NCBI GenBank assembly: GCA_023404675.1
Contig: JAEYAW010000029.1
Span: 1-64,000, forward strand
DNA length: 64,000 nt
From: Pseudomonadota bacterium
Lineage (GTDB): Bacteria; Pseudomonadota; Alphaproteobacteria; Rhizobiales; Xanthobacteraceae
Direction of reading: 5' to 3'
Shown: positions 7,204 through 15,082 of the stretch, piece by piece
Numbering within the stretch: the first letter of the stretch is position 1
Layout: each line of letters opens with the position of its first letter
The notes under the pieces: model-generated
Told to the model about the DNA's origin: nothing
Database searches by the model: none
What the model saw: the letters and a program-made list of their open reading frames with translations, nothing else
Made by a program: the position numbers and the translations under genes

Positions 7204-7551
7204 ATGCTCAATCGATCCGGAATTCCAGCGATGCTGTCTCGCCTGTTCCTCCCGGCAATCTTTTTACTCGCCGGCACGCTTGCCGCATCCGCACTCACTC
7301 CGGCCGAGCAGCGCGGACGCCGGTTTGCGTTGAACAACTGTGCCCAGTGCCATTCGATCGACAAGGTCACCGCGAGTCCACTTGCGATCGCGCCGCCGTT
7401 CCGCGAACTGCACAAGCGCTATCCGGTCTCGACACTGGCCGAAGCCTTTGCCGAAGGAATCCAGACCGGGCATCCGACCATGCCGGAATTCCAGCTCGAA
7501 CCGGATCAGATCAATGATCTGCTCCGGTTCATGCAGACGCTGGAGAAATAG
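7204..7551 (+). CDS. Exported class I c-type cytochrome
   Basis: The protein has an N-terminal signal sequence (about residues 10-30), a heme-binding CAQCH (Cys46, Cys49, His50) and a likely Met ligand at Met93 in HPTMPEF. At 115 residues (about 85 mature) it is a mono-heme periplasmic electron carrier. A start at ATG 7231 is also possible and would leave a tighter signal peptide. It lies two genes downstream of ndh on the same strand, but a 79-base gap before it argues against tight coupling. Its partner is unknown. Confidence 0.85.
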   Translation: MLNRSGIPAMLSRLFLPAIFLLAGTLAASALTPAEQRGRRFALNNCAQCHSIDKVTASPLAIAPPFRELHKRYPVSTLAEAFAEGIQTGHPTMPEFQLEPDQINDLLRFMQTLEK

Positions 7552-7587
7552 GCGGCCGGTCTGACGTCCGGCACGCCTGCAGCGGTT

Positions 7588-7836
7588 CTAGCCGCGATCG
7601 GCGGCATGTGCGGGTGCAACCGGGCGGGGGGGCGGCTGCTTGGATTTCAGAGCGGCGTCGGGATCCAGACGCGTCGGAGAGACGATGGCACCCGCGTCGC
7701 GTGCCACGCGCTCGGTCGTTCCCGGCGGCGAGTAATCAAAGGTGCGTGTTTCGAACACGAGAATTGCGATGGCGCCCAGAATGACGAGAGACGCGATCAG
7801 GATGGGCTTGAACGGAAATGGAGTCATGGGGTGCAT
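7588..7836 (-). CDS. Small single-pass membrane protein downstream of TonB receptor
   Basis: The 82-residue protein has one transmembrane helix near residues 10-28 (KPILIASLVILGAIAILVFE). A proline-rich hydrophilic tail follows. It is the last gene of a three-gene minus-strand set after the TonB receptor, with a 62-base gap. No family recognised. Co-expression with the receptor is inferred from order and strand. Confidence 0.55.
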   Translation of the reverse strand: MHPMTPFPFKPILIASLVILGAIAILVFETRTFDYSPPGTTERVARDAGAIVSPTRLDPDAALKSKQPPPRPVAPAHAADRG

Positions 7837-7898
7837 GCTCCGCAGCCGTTCAGTGCGTCAGGGTTCTGTCGTGCGATCATTCCGGGCGTTCCATTTGT

Positions 7899-10079
7899 CT
7901 AGAGCCGATACCGCACACCCGCAAACACCGCCCGCCCGTTACCCGGGTTGAAGAGACGCGACGTCGCCGCGTTGGCGCGGTCGACGATGCTCGTGGTTGC
8001 GATATAGGCCTTGTCGGACAGGTTGCGGCCTTCAACGTAGGCCGAAAGTCCTTTTCCATTGTCGTAAGCCATCCGCAGACCCCAGAGCAGGTAAGGCTCC
8101 GTCGTCAGCGTATTGGCGCTGTCCACATAGTAGGCCGACGGCACCCATTCAATGTTCGGTCCGAATGAAAAGCCGTTGGCATGGCGGTAGAGCAACTCCG
8201 CACGGACGACGTGGGGAGGTGCGCCCGGCAGACGATTGTTTCCGAACGCGGCATCGTCGCTGAATCGGAAATCGCTGTAGGTGTACGCGACATTGAGCCA
8301 GACTTTGTCTTTTTCGGGATCAAAGATTCCCTTGATCAACGCCAATCCGCCGCCTGCCTCGACACCCTGATGATAGGTGCGGTCCGCGTTGGTGACATTG
8401 CAGGTCCCGAAGGTCGAATAATAGCACATCAATTCGTTGTGAATCTCCGCGCGATAGAGGGCGATGTCGAAGGTGTAGTCCTCGCGGCGCTCCCGGGTTC
8501 CGATCTCGAAGGTCGTCGCCTGCTGGGCTTTCGTGTCGAAGAAACGGATGGTCGGGAAATTCGGCGTCGTGACGCCGGGCGCGACGCTCTCCCCGAAGCT
8601 CGGCGCTTCGGCGCTGCGCGAGACGTTGGCGAAGACCTGCCATGTCGGCGATGCATCCCACAGCACGCCGACCTTGGGGCTGGGCAGACTGAAGCTGCTG
8701 CGCCCCGCGACGTCACCATTCAGTGAAAAGGTCACGGCCTGATCCCGTATGGCGTAGAGATACTGGACGCCGGCGATCAGCGACACGCTCGGGGTCGCGT
8801 ACCAGGCGTTCTCGATATAGGCGGAATAGTTCTCCGGTTTCTGGATCAATGCTGAGGTCGGCGTTCCTTTCGTGCCGCCGACGTTGGCATACTGATTGGC
8901 ATCGATCCGGCCGTTCTGGATGTTCACCCCCACGGTCAGCCGGTTGCGATGACCGGCAATGACACGCTCGTCGACCGCGCGAACGAAGCCGCCATAGTCC
9001 GCGTAGCGATAGTCGAGATACTGGAAGATCGGATGCATCAGATGGCGGTCGACGCCGAACACGCCGAACTCCACGGTGGTGTCGCCAAGTTTGAGCGTCG
9101 ATTTGTTGGCGATGCGCAGCGTGTCGATGTTGCGCTGCCAGTCGTTGAGGAGGTTGGCGCTTGCGGCACCTTGCGGATTGTTGAGCGCGTCGGTCTTCGT
9201 GACCTCGCCGGGAATGCGCTGACGGATCGTGTTGGCGTTGACATAGAAGCGCGTCTCGAAATCGTCGGACGCGCGGTAGCCGATATTGGCGCTTCCGCGC
9301 TCGCCATGGCCGAACGAATGATCGCGGTAGCCATCCGTGGTGAAGGCCGAACCGGTGATGAAGTAGTCGGCCGCGCCGAAACTCCCGCCGCTGCCGGCCT
9401 GCGTGCGGCGATAGCCGAACGCGCCGGCATCGAGACGCGATTCGAACGCGTTCGCGTCGCGTCCCGTCGGCATCACGAAGTTGATGGCGCCGCCGAGCGC
9501 GTTGGCGCCGAAGCGCAGCGCGTTGGCGCCCTTGAATATCTCGACGTAGCGATAAGCGGTGGGATCGATCTCCTGAAAATCGCCGTAGCCGTCCGACGTG
9601 TTGATCGGAATGCCATCCATATAAAGCTGGGTGCCGCGCAGATGGAAATTGCGCGACAAGCCCGAGCCGCGGATCGAGAGCCGCGTGTCATCGCCCCATT
9701 TCGGCTGGGCCCAAACACCGGGCACGTAGTCCACGATGTCTTTCAGGGTCTGGGCCGGGGTCTGTTTGAAGACCGAGTCCGGAACCAGTTCGACCGCGCC
9801 GGGTGTGCGATCAAGGAGGACTGTCGCGGCGGCGGTGGTTGGAACGGTGAGGCTGGGCGAGGGGGCGGCCGCCGGCGCAGCCGCGTTGGTCGGTGCGGGG
9901 GGCTGGGCTGCCGTCCGCCGTGGAACGGACGCGTCGCGTGCCGGGCGCACCGCACGGTTGGGGCGCGGGCTGTCGGCCTGCACGGTGACGGGAGGTAGCG
10001 CGACGGGTTGCGCAGAGAGAGGCGCTGCGGGCAACGCGCACAGCGCTGCCGCGCCGAGCGCGGTCAGGGAACGGGACAT
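7899..10079 (-). CDS. TonB-dependent outer-membrane receptor
   Basis: The 726-residue protein begins with a signal peptide (ALPAAPLSAQ), then an Ala/Pro-rich linker of about 80 residues. A plug domain follows (TLKDIVDYVPGVWAQ, RGSGLSRNFHLRG, about residues 100-215), then a beta-barrel ending in phenylalanine-type periodicity and a C-terminal GVRYRL. It imports a metal-siderophore or similar ligand using TonB energy. The substrate cannot be read from sequence. The upstream gene encodes a DUF2946-type protein, a family often beside copper receptors, so copper is one possibility. I see no cobalamin riboswitch upstream. Length and domain order are normal for the family. Confidence 0.85.
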   Translation of the reverse strand: MSRSLTALGAAALCALPAAPLSAQPVALPPVTVQADSPRPNRAVRPARDASVPRRTAAQPPAPTNAAAPAAAPSPSLTVPTTAAATVLLDRTPGAVELVPDSVFKQTPAQTLKDIVDYVPGVWAQPKWGDDTRLSIRGSGLSRNFHLRGTQLYMDGIPINTSDGYGDFQEIDPTAYRYVEIFKGANALRFGANALGGAINFVMPTGRDANAFESRLDAGAFGYRRTQAGSGGSFGAADYFITGSAFTTDGYRDHSFGHGERGSANIGYRASDDFETRFYVNANTIRQRIPGEVTKTDALNNPQGAASANLLNDWQRNIDTLRIANKSTLKLGDTTVEFGVFGVDRHLMHPIFQYLDYRYADYGGFVRAVDERVIAGHRNRLTVGVNIQNGRIDANQYANVGGTKGTPTSALIQKPENYSAYIENAWYATPSVSLIAGVQYLYAIRDQAVTFSLNGDVAGRSSFSLPSPKVGVLWDASPTWQVFANVSRSAEAPSFGESVAPGVTTPNFPTIRFFDTKAQQATTFEIGTRERREDYTFDIALYRAEIHNELMCYYSTFGTCNVTNADRTYHQGVEAGGGLALIKGIFDPEKDKVWLNVAYTYSDFRFSDDAAFGNNRLPGAPPHVVRAELLYRHANGFSFGPNIEWVPSAYYVDSANTLTTEPYLLWGLRMAYDNGKGLSAYVEGRNLSDKAYIATTSIVDRANAATSRLFNPGNGRAVFAGVRYRL

Positions 10080-10114
10080 TTAAAGCTCCGGTGATCGATG
10101 AAAGCGAATTGCGA

Positions 10115-10507
10115 TCAGGCGATCACGGGAGGCCCTTGCGATGTTCTCGGTTCCTGGCGCCGGAGGGGCGCGACGGCGCGGGGCGCAATCTGAGCGGCGA
10201 CGGTGATGAAGGTCGTCGTCGCAGGCGATACGTCCGGGGTGATGGGGAGGGCCGCCGCATGGGCGGCAAATGCGCAGACCGCGCAGAACTGCATCGTGAC
10301 GGGCGAGCCGCCGTCGTCATGGCTGGAAGGGCCGGCCGGGTTGCCGATGCAGATGAGGACACGGTCTGCCGAAGCGGCCGGCAGCGCCATCGTCGTGGCG
10401 ACGATCCCCGTCAGCACCATCTGCAAGGCGAGAACATGCGCTGCCGCTAACGCGAGCGCCGTTCGCCACCAGGACAGATGCTTTAACGATCTCACGTCGC
10501 CCCCCAA
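10115..10507 (-). CDS. DUF2946-like protein upstream of TonB receptor
   Basis: The 130-residue protein has an N-terminal hydrophobic helix (LALAAAHVLALQMVLTGIVA), a CIGNPAG segment and a CAVCAF motif followed by HAAAL. This matches the general pattern of DUF2946 proteins, which often accompany TonB receptors for copper. The start is uncertain: TTG at 10507, or GTG at 10495 behind a G-run. A TATAAT box at 10521-10516 puts the transcript start very near, so the leader is extremely short. The receptor gene begins 35 bases downstream. Confidence 0.6.
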   Translation of the reverse strand: MGGDVRSLKHLSWWRTALALAAAHVLALQMVLTGIVATTMALPAASADRVLICIGNPAGPSSHDDGGSPVTMQFCAVCAFAAHAAALPITPDVSPATTTFITVAAQIAPRAVAPLRRQEPRTSQGPPVIA

Positions 10508-10515
10508 CGGCTCTG

Positions 10516-10544
10516 ATTATATCAGCCGGCGCATGTCTGCAAAG
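10516..10544 (-). promoter_or_regulatory. Putative promoter of the DUF2946/TonB receptor operon
   Basis: A perfect -10 hexamer TATAAT lies at 10521-10516 on the minus strand, with a poor -35 match (TTTGCA) about 16 bases upstream. Transcription would start within about 10 bases of the candidate start codons. Confidence 0.45.
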
Positions 10545-10635
10545 CGGGAGATGGCAGAGGAAGATCGTAAAAGACGAAAGATCGGGATGACGGGCGCATC
10601 GCAAGGAGCGATGTGCCGCGGTTGGGGCGTCGGCG

Positions 10636-11022
10636 TCAGGCTGAGCGTCGCAGGCCGCCGCCCGGCAACGCGCTCTGCCGGCGCCGCCGCCGCCGGCTTC
10701 TGTCCTTGCGGCCGACGATCTGCACTTCGGGCAATGAATCCGCCGGCGCGCCGACGACGTGGAAGATCTGGGTTTCTCCGATCTCAAGCCGCCGCAACAG
10801 GGCGCGTCCGGCGTCAGTGATGCGCCAGCCTCCCGCCTGTCGGACGACGAATCCTGGAGCAAAGAGTTGAAGTCCCGGAGCACGCAGCGCCATCACATGC
10901 ATGCGCGCGTTCCAATCCTGCAGGCGCGACAGCAACGCAAGATCCGCATTGAGCGTTGCGATGTCCGCCCAGCCATTCGGGTGGCCCGAAAGCACCTTCA
11001 GGATGGCAACTCTCAAACTCAA
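10636..11022 (-). CDS. Conserved hypothetical protein with winged-helix-like N-terminus
   Basis: TTG at 11022 is preceded by GGAAGGA at 6 bases and gives 128 residues beginning MSLRVAILKVLSGHPNGWAD. The pattern (short helices, DAGRALLRRLE near residue 80) resembles small winged-helix-like proteins I associate with bradyrhizobia, but no function is known. The C-terminus is arginine-rich (RKDRSRRRRRRQ), which may add nucleic-acid affinity. The frame is open further upstream, but that stretch reads as low-quality sequence. Confidence 0.6.
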   Translation of the reverse strand: MSLRVAILKVLSGHPNGWADIATLNADLALLSRLQDWNARMHVMALRAPGLQLFAPGFVVRQAGGWRITDAGRALLRRLEIGETQIFHVVGAPADSLPEVQIVGRKDRSRRRRRRQSALPGGGLRRSA

Positions 11023-11270
11023 CGCACGTCCTTCCCGCGAACTTCGAATCGGTCCGCCCACAGCGTCGAGCTTATGATCAGCGCCGGTGGTCGTCGCGTG
11101 CGGCAAACATCGCGTGACTGGCTTGTGCACAGCTTTATCGTTGCTGCTCTGCGAAGCGGACAACGGACCACGCGCGGAACTCCACGGGGCCCGGAGAGAC
11201 AATTCCCTTCGGAAGGCGCGGAGCTTTTGCACGTCTGCGCCGTTGTGTTTTCGCAAGAGGAGCGAACGAG

Positions 11271-11645
11271 ATGGATGCAGACAGGATTGCAGGTGCCGCC
11301 AAACAGGCGGCCGGAAAGGTTGAGAAGGCGGTCGGCGAGGCGCTCGACGACAACACGACGCGGGCGACCGGAGAGGTCCGATCGATCGGCGGCGCAGCGC
11401 AGGAGGCGGCCGGGCGAACACGTGACATGCTGCGTTCGGCTGGCGACACGGTTGCCGACATGGCCGACGATGCCATGCAGGCCGGGCAGGAGGCGGCCCA
11501 TGCCGGCAGGAAGGCGATTGCCTCGAATGTCCGTGAGTATCCAGGATCCAGTCTGCTGGTGGCGGGACTCGTCGGGTTCGCGATCGGCATCATGATGACG
11601 AGACGCCCGCCGCCACCGCGACGCCGGTGGTCCGGCTGGAACTGA
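11271..11645 (+). CDS. CsbD/DUF883-like stress protein with membrane anchor
   Basis: The 124-residue protein opens with a CsbD-like segment (DRIAGAAKQAAGKVEKAVG). An amphipathic Ala-rich helical middle follows, then one C-terminal transmembrane helix (about residues 92-110, LLVAGLVGFAIGIMM) and a basic tail. This combines features of CsbD proteins and of ElaB/YqjD/DUF883 ribosome-associated membrane proteins, both linked to general stress and stationary phase. ATG 11271 follows AAGAGGAGCGA. The specific role is not known. Confidence 0.75.
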   Translation: MDADRIAGAAKQAAGKVEKAVGEALDDNTTRATGEVRSIGGAAQEAAGRTRDMLRSAGDTVADMADDAMQAGQEAAHAGRKAIASNVREYPGSSLLVAGLVGFAIGIMMTRRPPPPRRRWSGWN

Positions 11646-11852
11646 GGGCGGGAGACGGGGTGCGGGCGTCCGCCGGTCTGGTGGATGAGCCGCGAACCGG
11701 CGCAAAGTCATGATCCTGGAACCTGCGGGGCGAGGGGGCTTGCATCGCCTTCCCCAATGCCCGATACCAACGGCGTGGATGCCGCGATTCGGCCTTTGCA
11801 ATCGGCGAAGGCTTTGTTATAGGCACCCCGCAAGCGCGCAGCGCGCGCGTGT

Positions 11853-11927
11853 TCCCTGGTAGCTCAGTGGTAGAGCAACCGGCTGTTAACCGGTTGGTCG
11901 CTGGTTCGAATCCGGCCCGGGGAGCCA
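11853..11927 (+). tRNA. tRNA-Asn (anticodon GUU)
   Basis: A complete cloverleaf is readable: acceptor TCCCTGG/CCGGGGA, anticodon stem ACCGG/CCGGT around CTGTTAA (anticodon GTT), T arm around TTCGAAT, and encoded CCA at 11925-11927. Confidence 0.97.
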
Positions 11928-11966
11928 ACATTTTCAAGCACTTAGCTCGCTCGAAAATTTCCCAAA

Positions 11967-12135
11967 TTACCGTTCGGGCACGCTCTTGGCGATGGCCGCA
12001 TCGATCGTCCGGCGCAAGGTGCCGGGATTGGCCGCCTTTGGCCTTTGCATCAAGGATCAGCCGGACCTCATGCATCTCCTTACGGGAGAGACCGAGATCA
12101 GATGCGGCAAGCTTCCCGACGCTCTCTGCGGACAC
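11967..12135 (-). pseudogene. Frameshifted small gene with 7-bp tandem duplication
   Basis: A frame from GTG 12135 (MSAESVGKLAASDLGLSRKE) loses sense near 12045. The neighbouring frame then continues as NPGTLRRTIDAAIAKSVPER and stops at 11967. At the junction the heptamer GCCTTTG is present twice in tandem (12034-12040, 12041-12047). Removing one copy joins the two frames exactly, giving a 53-residue protein. The protein pattern resembles short HTH-like proteins of phage and plasmid origin; the family name is unknown. It lies 39 bases from the 3' end of tRNA-Asn, as expected for a relic of an integrated element. Confidence 0.7.
12034..12047. repeat. Exact 7-bp tandem duplication GCCTTTG
   Basis: Two adjacent identical heptamers lie inside the pseudogene at 11967-12135. 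A 7-base insertion shifts the frame by one and accounts for the loss of the reading frame. Confidence 0.85.
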
Positions 12136-12234
12136 CCACGGAGGCGTGCCCGAGCTTGCCGGCCCTAAGAGGCGACCTCACCCCGCTCCCAGGCGAGGTT
12201 GTACTCATCCGCGAGGGGCGCTTGGCGAGCGCTT

Positions 12235-12639
12235 CTACCGCCACAGGCCGTACTTCGACCATTCGCTCTCCGGAATGCGCTTCCCGACAGCATAGTCAAA
12301 ATGAACGACCTGCATGTTGTCAGGCGTGGTTCTGCAGGTGAACGAGAGTGCGTACCAGCTCCCGTTGCTTCGGAACGCGCCGCCATTCGCGATGACCGAA
12401 TTCTTTGTGCGACGTGGCGTCGAAAGGACTTCGGCCTTCGCCCGATCCGGATGAAACGGATTGGCATCACCGTCGATCCGGAGCATTGCCTCATAGTCGC
12501 AAATCTGATCCAGCCGGGTCACCGGATCGAGACGCTTCAAGCTTGCATAAAAGCGTTCGTCGCGATGCCCCTCCGCGGCAGCGAAGCTCGCCGAAGCCGG
12601 CATCATGAAGAACAAGATTGCTGCGATTGCGCCTCTCAT
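12235..12639 (-). CDS. Secreted DUF930-like protein
   Basis: The 134-residue protein has a signal peptide (about residues 1-22, ending ASFAAAEG), the block LDPVTRLDQICDYEAMLRI and a C-terminal half containing FRSNGSWYALSF and HFDYAVG. This matches my recollection of DUF930 proteins, periplasmic proteins of unknown role in Rhizobiales. Two cysteines in the mature part could form a disulfide. It is convergent with the relic gene near tRNA-Asn. Confidence 0.7.
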   Translation of the reverse strand: MRGAIAAILFFMMPASASFAAAEGHRDERFYASLKRLDPVTRLDQICDYEAMLRIDGDANPFHPDRAKAEVLSTPRRTKNSVIANGGAFRSNGSWYALSFTCRTTPDNMQVVHFDYAVGKRIPESEWSKYGLWR

Positions 12640-12793
12640 CGATCCTCCATCGCGCCCTGATGCGAGCAGGTGCTCCCCGGTTGCCGGGCGGTGGGCCCGG
12701 TCTTCTCTGGATGGCTGCGGCGTGTAGTACTATCGTAGTCGCGCGCGGTGCAACATTTCGCTTCTGAAGTTCCGGGAGGTTCTGCGACAGCGA

Positions 12794-14479
12794 ATGGGAT
12801 CAATTGTTCTCCTCGACCTCATGGGTGGCGTGGCGTTGCTGCTCTGGGGCCTTCACATGGTTCGCAGCGGGATTATCCGTGCTTTTGGCGGCGGTCTGCG
12901 CCAGTTCTTAGCCCGCATGCTCAAGAACCGCTTCGCGGCTTTCGTGGCGGGCTTGGGGCTTACCGCCATCCTTCAGAGCAGCACGGCAACGGCTCTTATC
13001 ACCAATTCGTTTGCAAGCGAGGGGATGGTCTCGCTGGTCCCGGCCCTGGCAATCATGCTCGGCGCCAACGTCGGGACGACGCTGATCGTCCAGCTTCTTT
13101 CCTTCAACGTTGCAGCTGTCGCACCCCTGTTTTTCGTTGTGGGTGTTTTTGCCTTTCGCACCGGCAGGCCCCGGATCAAGGATGTGGGGCGTGTGATTAT
13201 CGGCCTTGGACTGATGCTGCTGGCGCTGCATATCCTGCTCGACACGCTGGCACCGGCGGAAAGTGCGCCCGCCGTACGGGTCGTCATGAATGCGATAACG
13301 GGCGATCCCATCTTCTGCATTCTGATTGCTGCCGCCGTGACCTGGGCCGCGCATTCGAGCGTGGCGACGGTTCTTCTCATCATGTCGCTGGCGTTCTCGC
13401 ATTTCATCGCCACGCCAGCTGCCATGGCAATGGTGCTCGGGGCCAATCTCGGCAGCGCCCTCAATCCGGTGTTTGAGGGGACGCGCCGCGAAAATCCCGC
13501 AAGCTATCGGCTACCGGTCGGCAACCTTCTCAATCGCATTGTGGGCGTTCTTCTGTTTCTCCCGTTTGTCGATCCGCTGGCCCGTCTGATGGGCGGCTGG
13601 CAGCCGGATGCTGCCAAGCTGACGGCGATGTTTCATGTCGGGTTCAACATCGTTCTGGGCGTGCTGTTCATTGGCTTTCTCGGTCCGATTGCTGATGCGC
13701 TTTCGCGGGCTTTTCCCGAGCGCAAGCTGCCCACTGATCCGGCTCGTCCCCGTTATCTCGACGAAGGCGCTCTTTCGACGCCAGCGCTGGCGCTCACGGA
13801 TGCGGCCAGAGAGACCCTGCGCATGGGGGATATGGTTGAAGTCATGCTGCAACAGGCCATGACGGCGATGATGGCCAACGACCGCGCGCTGGTCGGCCAG
13901 ATATCGCGGATGGACGATGGCGTGGACGCGCTGGACGAGGCGGTCCGTCTCTATCTGACCAAGATGATGCGCGGCAGCCTGGATGATCGCGAGGCCCGCC
14001 GCGCGATGGAGATTATCGCTTTCGCGGTCAATCTCGAGCATGTGGGCGACATCATCGACAAGAACCTGAGCGAATTGGCCGCCAAGAAGATCAAGCGCCG
14101 GTTGCAGTTTTCAGCGGAGGGCGCATCGGAGCTATCGGATTTCCACCGTCGCATCATGGAGTCGCTGCGAATTGCATTTGGCGTGTTCATGTCCGGCGAC
14201 GTCGCAGAAGCCAAGAAATTGCTTGCTCAGAAATCGGAACTGCGGATGGCTGAACTGGTGGCGACGGAGCGCCATTTCGAACGTCTGCGCGAAGGGCGGC
14301 CGGAAACGATTGAAACCACCTCGCTTCACCTCGATATCCTGCGTGACCTCAAACGCATACACTCGCACATATGCGCGGCGGCCTATCCAGTTCTGGAAGC
14401 CGCGGGGGAATTGCCACGTCGGCGAAGCCAGGAAGCGGAAGAAGCAAATCGGGTGGAGTTCAACCCGCACCGAAGTTGA
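12794..14479 (+). CDS. Na+/phosphate cotransporter family protein with PhoU-like C-terminus
   Basis: The N-terminal about 300 residues are a polytopic membrane domain containing the duplicated Na/Pi signature: LTAILQSSTATALI near residue 57 and AAHSSVATVLL near residue 185, each followed by an (M)LGAN(V/L)G block. The C-terminal part (about 350-540) is a helical PhoU-like domain with acidic motifs (NLEHVGDIID). The fold is that of NptA/YjbB sodium-dependent phosphate transporters at the inner membrane. At 561 residues it has full family length. ATG 12794 lies behind GGGAGG at about 16 bases, and no better start is visible. Confidence 0.88.
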   Translation: MGSIVLLDLMGGVALLLWGLHMVRSGIIRAFGGGLRQFLARMLKNRFAAFVAGLGLTAILQSSTATALITNSFASEGMVSLVPALAIMLGANVGTTLIVQLLSFNVAAVAPLFFVVGVFAFRTGRPRIKDVGRVIIGLGLMLLALHILLDTLAPAESAPAVRVVMNAITGDPIFCILIAAAVTWAAHSSVATVLLIMSLAFSHFIATPAAMAMVLGANLGSALNPVFEGTRRENPASYRLPVGNLLNRIVGVLLFLPFVDPLARLMGGWQPDAAKLTAMFHVGFNIVLGVLFIGFLGPIADALSRAFPERKLPTDPARPRYLDEGALSTPALALTDAARETLRMGDMVEVMLQQAMTAMMANDRALVGQISRMDDGVDALDEAVRLYLTKMMRGSLDDREARRAMEIIAFAVNLEHVGDIIDKNLSELAAKKIKRRLQFSAEGASELSDFHRRIMESLRIAFGVFMSGDVAEAKKLLAQKSELRMAELVATERHFERLREGRPETIETTSLHLDILRDLKRIHSHICAAAYPVLEAAGELPRRRSQEAEEANRVEFNPHRS

Positions 14480-14509
14480 GCCGGTGGTCTCTGTCAGATT
14501 GTGCAGCCG

Positions 14510-14750
14510 TCACCACACGAATGCATCCTTCCTTTTTCCATGCTGAAAGGCGACGACGCGGCGCTTGCCGCTCTCGTCCCAGCGCCGCGCGGGGGCGCGC
14601 ACGCCATTGTACCGGGCGTTGAGGGTGTGGGGGCCGGCTGACCGCGGCCGGCCATCGATCCCCGGGTCGCACAGTCAGGTATTCGATGAAGATGGGGCCG
14701 CGCTTGAGCCAAGACCGCTCGAAGGCAGTATCCGGAAACCTGACAGGCAA
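14510..14750 (-). pseudogene. Possible frameshifted small gene 3' of tRNA-Lys
   Basis: From TTG 14750 a frame reads MPVRFPDTAFERSWLKRG and on to VRPGDRWPAAVSR. The neighbouring frame then continues HTLNARYNGVRAPARRWDES and ends at 14510. The two meet at a run of five G (14629-14633); one more base there would join them into a 80-residue protein. It begins 10 bases after the tRNA-Lys 3' end. It could be a real single-base frameshift, a sequencing error or coincidence. No family recognised. Confidence 0.4.
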
Positions 14751-14760
14751 CTGATTGTCT

Positions 14761-14836
14761 TGGTGAGCGCGGAGGGACTCGAACCCTCGACCCCATGATT
14801 AAAAGTCACGTGCTCTACCGGCTGAGCTACGCGCTC
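14761..14836 (-). tRNA. tRNA-Lys (anticodon UUU)
   Basis: Cloverleaf readable: acceptor GAGCGCG/CGCGCTC, anticodon stem CGTGA/TCATG around CTTTTAA (anticodon TTT), T arm GAGGG/CCCTC around TTCGAGT, and encoded CCA at 14763-14761. Confidence 0.97.
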
Positions 14837-15082
14837 ACGTGCAGGGCTGTGTAGGGGGCAGGCTTGTCGGGGTCAATAGCCGCGGCAAGGCCCGGGGGCG
14901 ACGCTGTGGACGCCGCTGGCGGCCAAGGCCCGCGCTGCAACGGGCTGTTCGGGGCCGCGTGCGGGTTTGTTCGGCGCGCGGAGCGGCTCTCCCGCGAGTG
15001 CGGTCCCGGTGCCAGCGTATTGAGCACGGGAGCAGGGGCCCCGCTCGCTCCTCGCCCTGCCGGACAGGCCTCGCCGCCCGCG

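Noticed and set aside
10080..10114. Possible cobalamin riboswitch before the TonB receptor
   Set aside because: The gap is only 35 bases and follows a coding gene, too short for a B12 element.
11590..12135. An open frame reading RAGFEPATNRLTAGCSTTEL
   Set aside because: Its middle is translation of tRNA-Asn; only the N-terminal part from GTG 12135 is meaningful and is annotated as a pseudogene.
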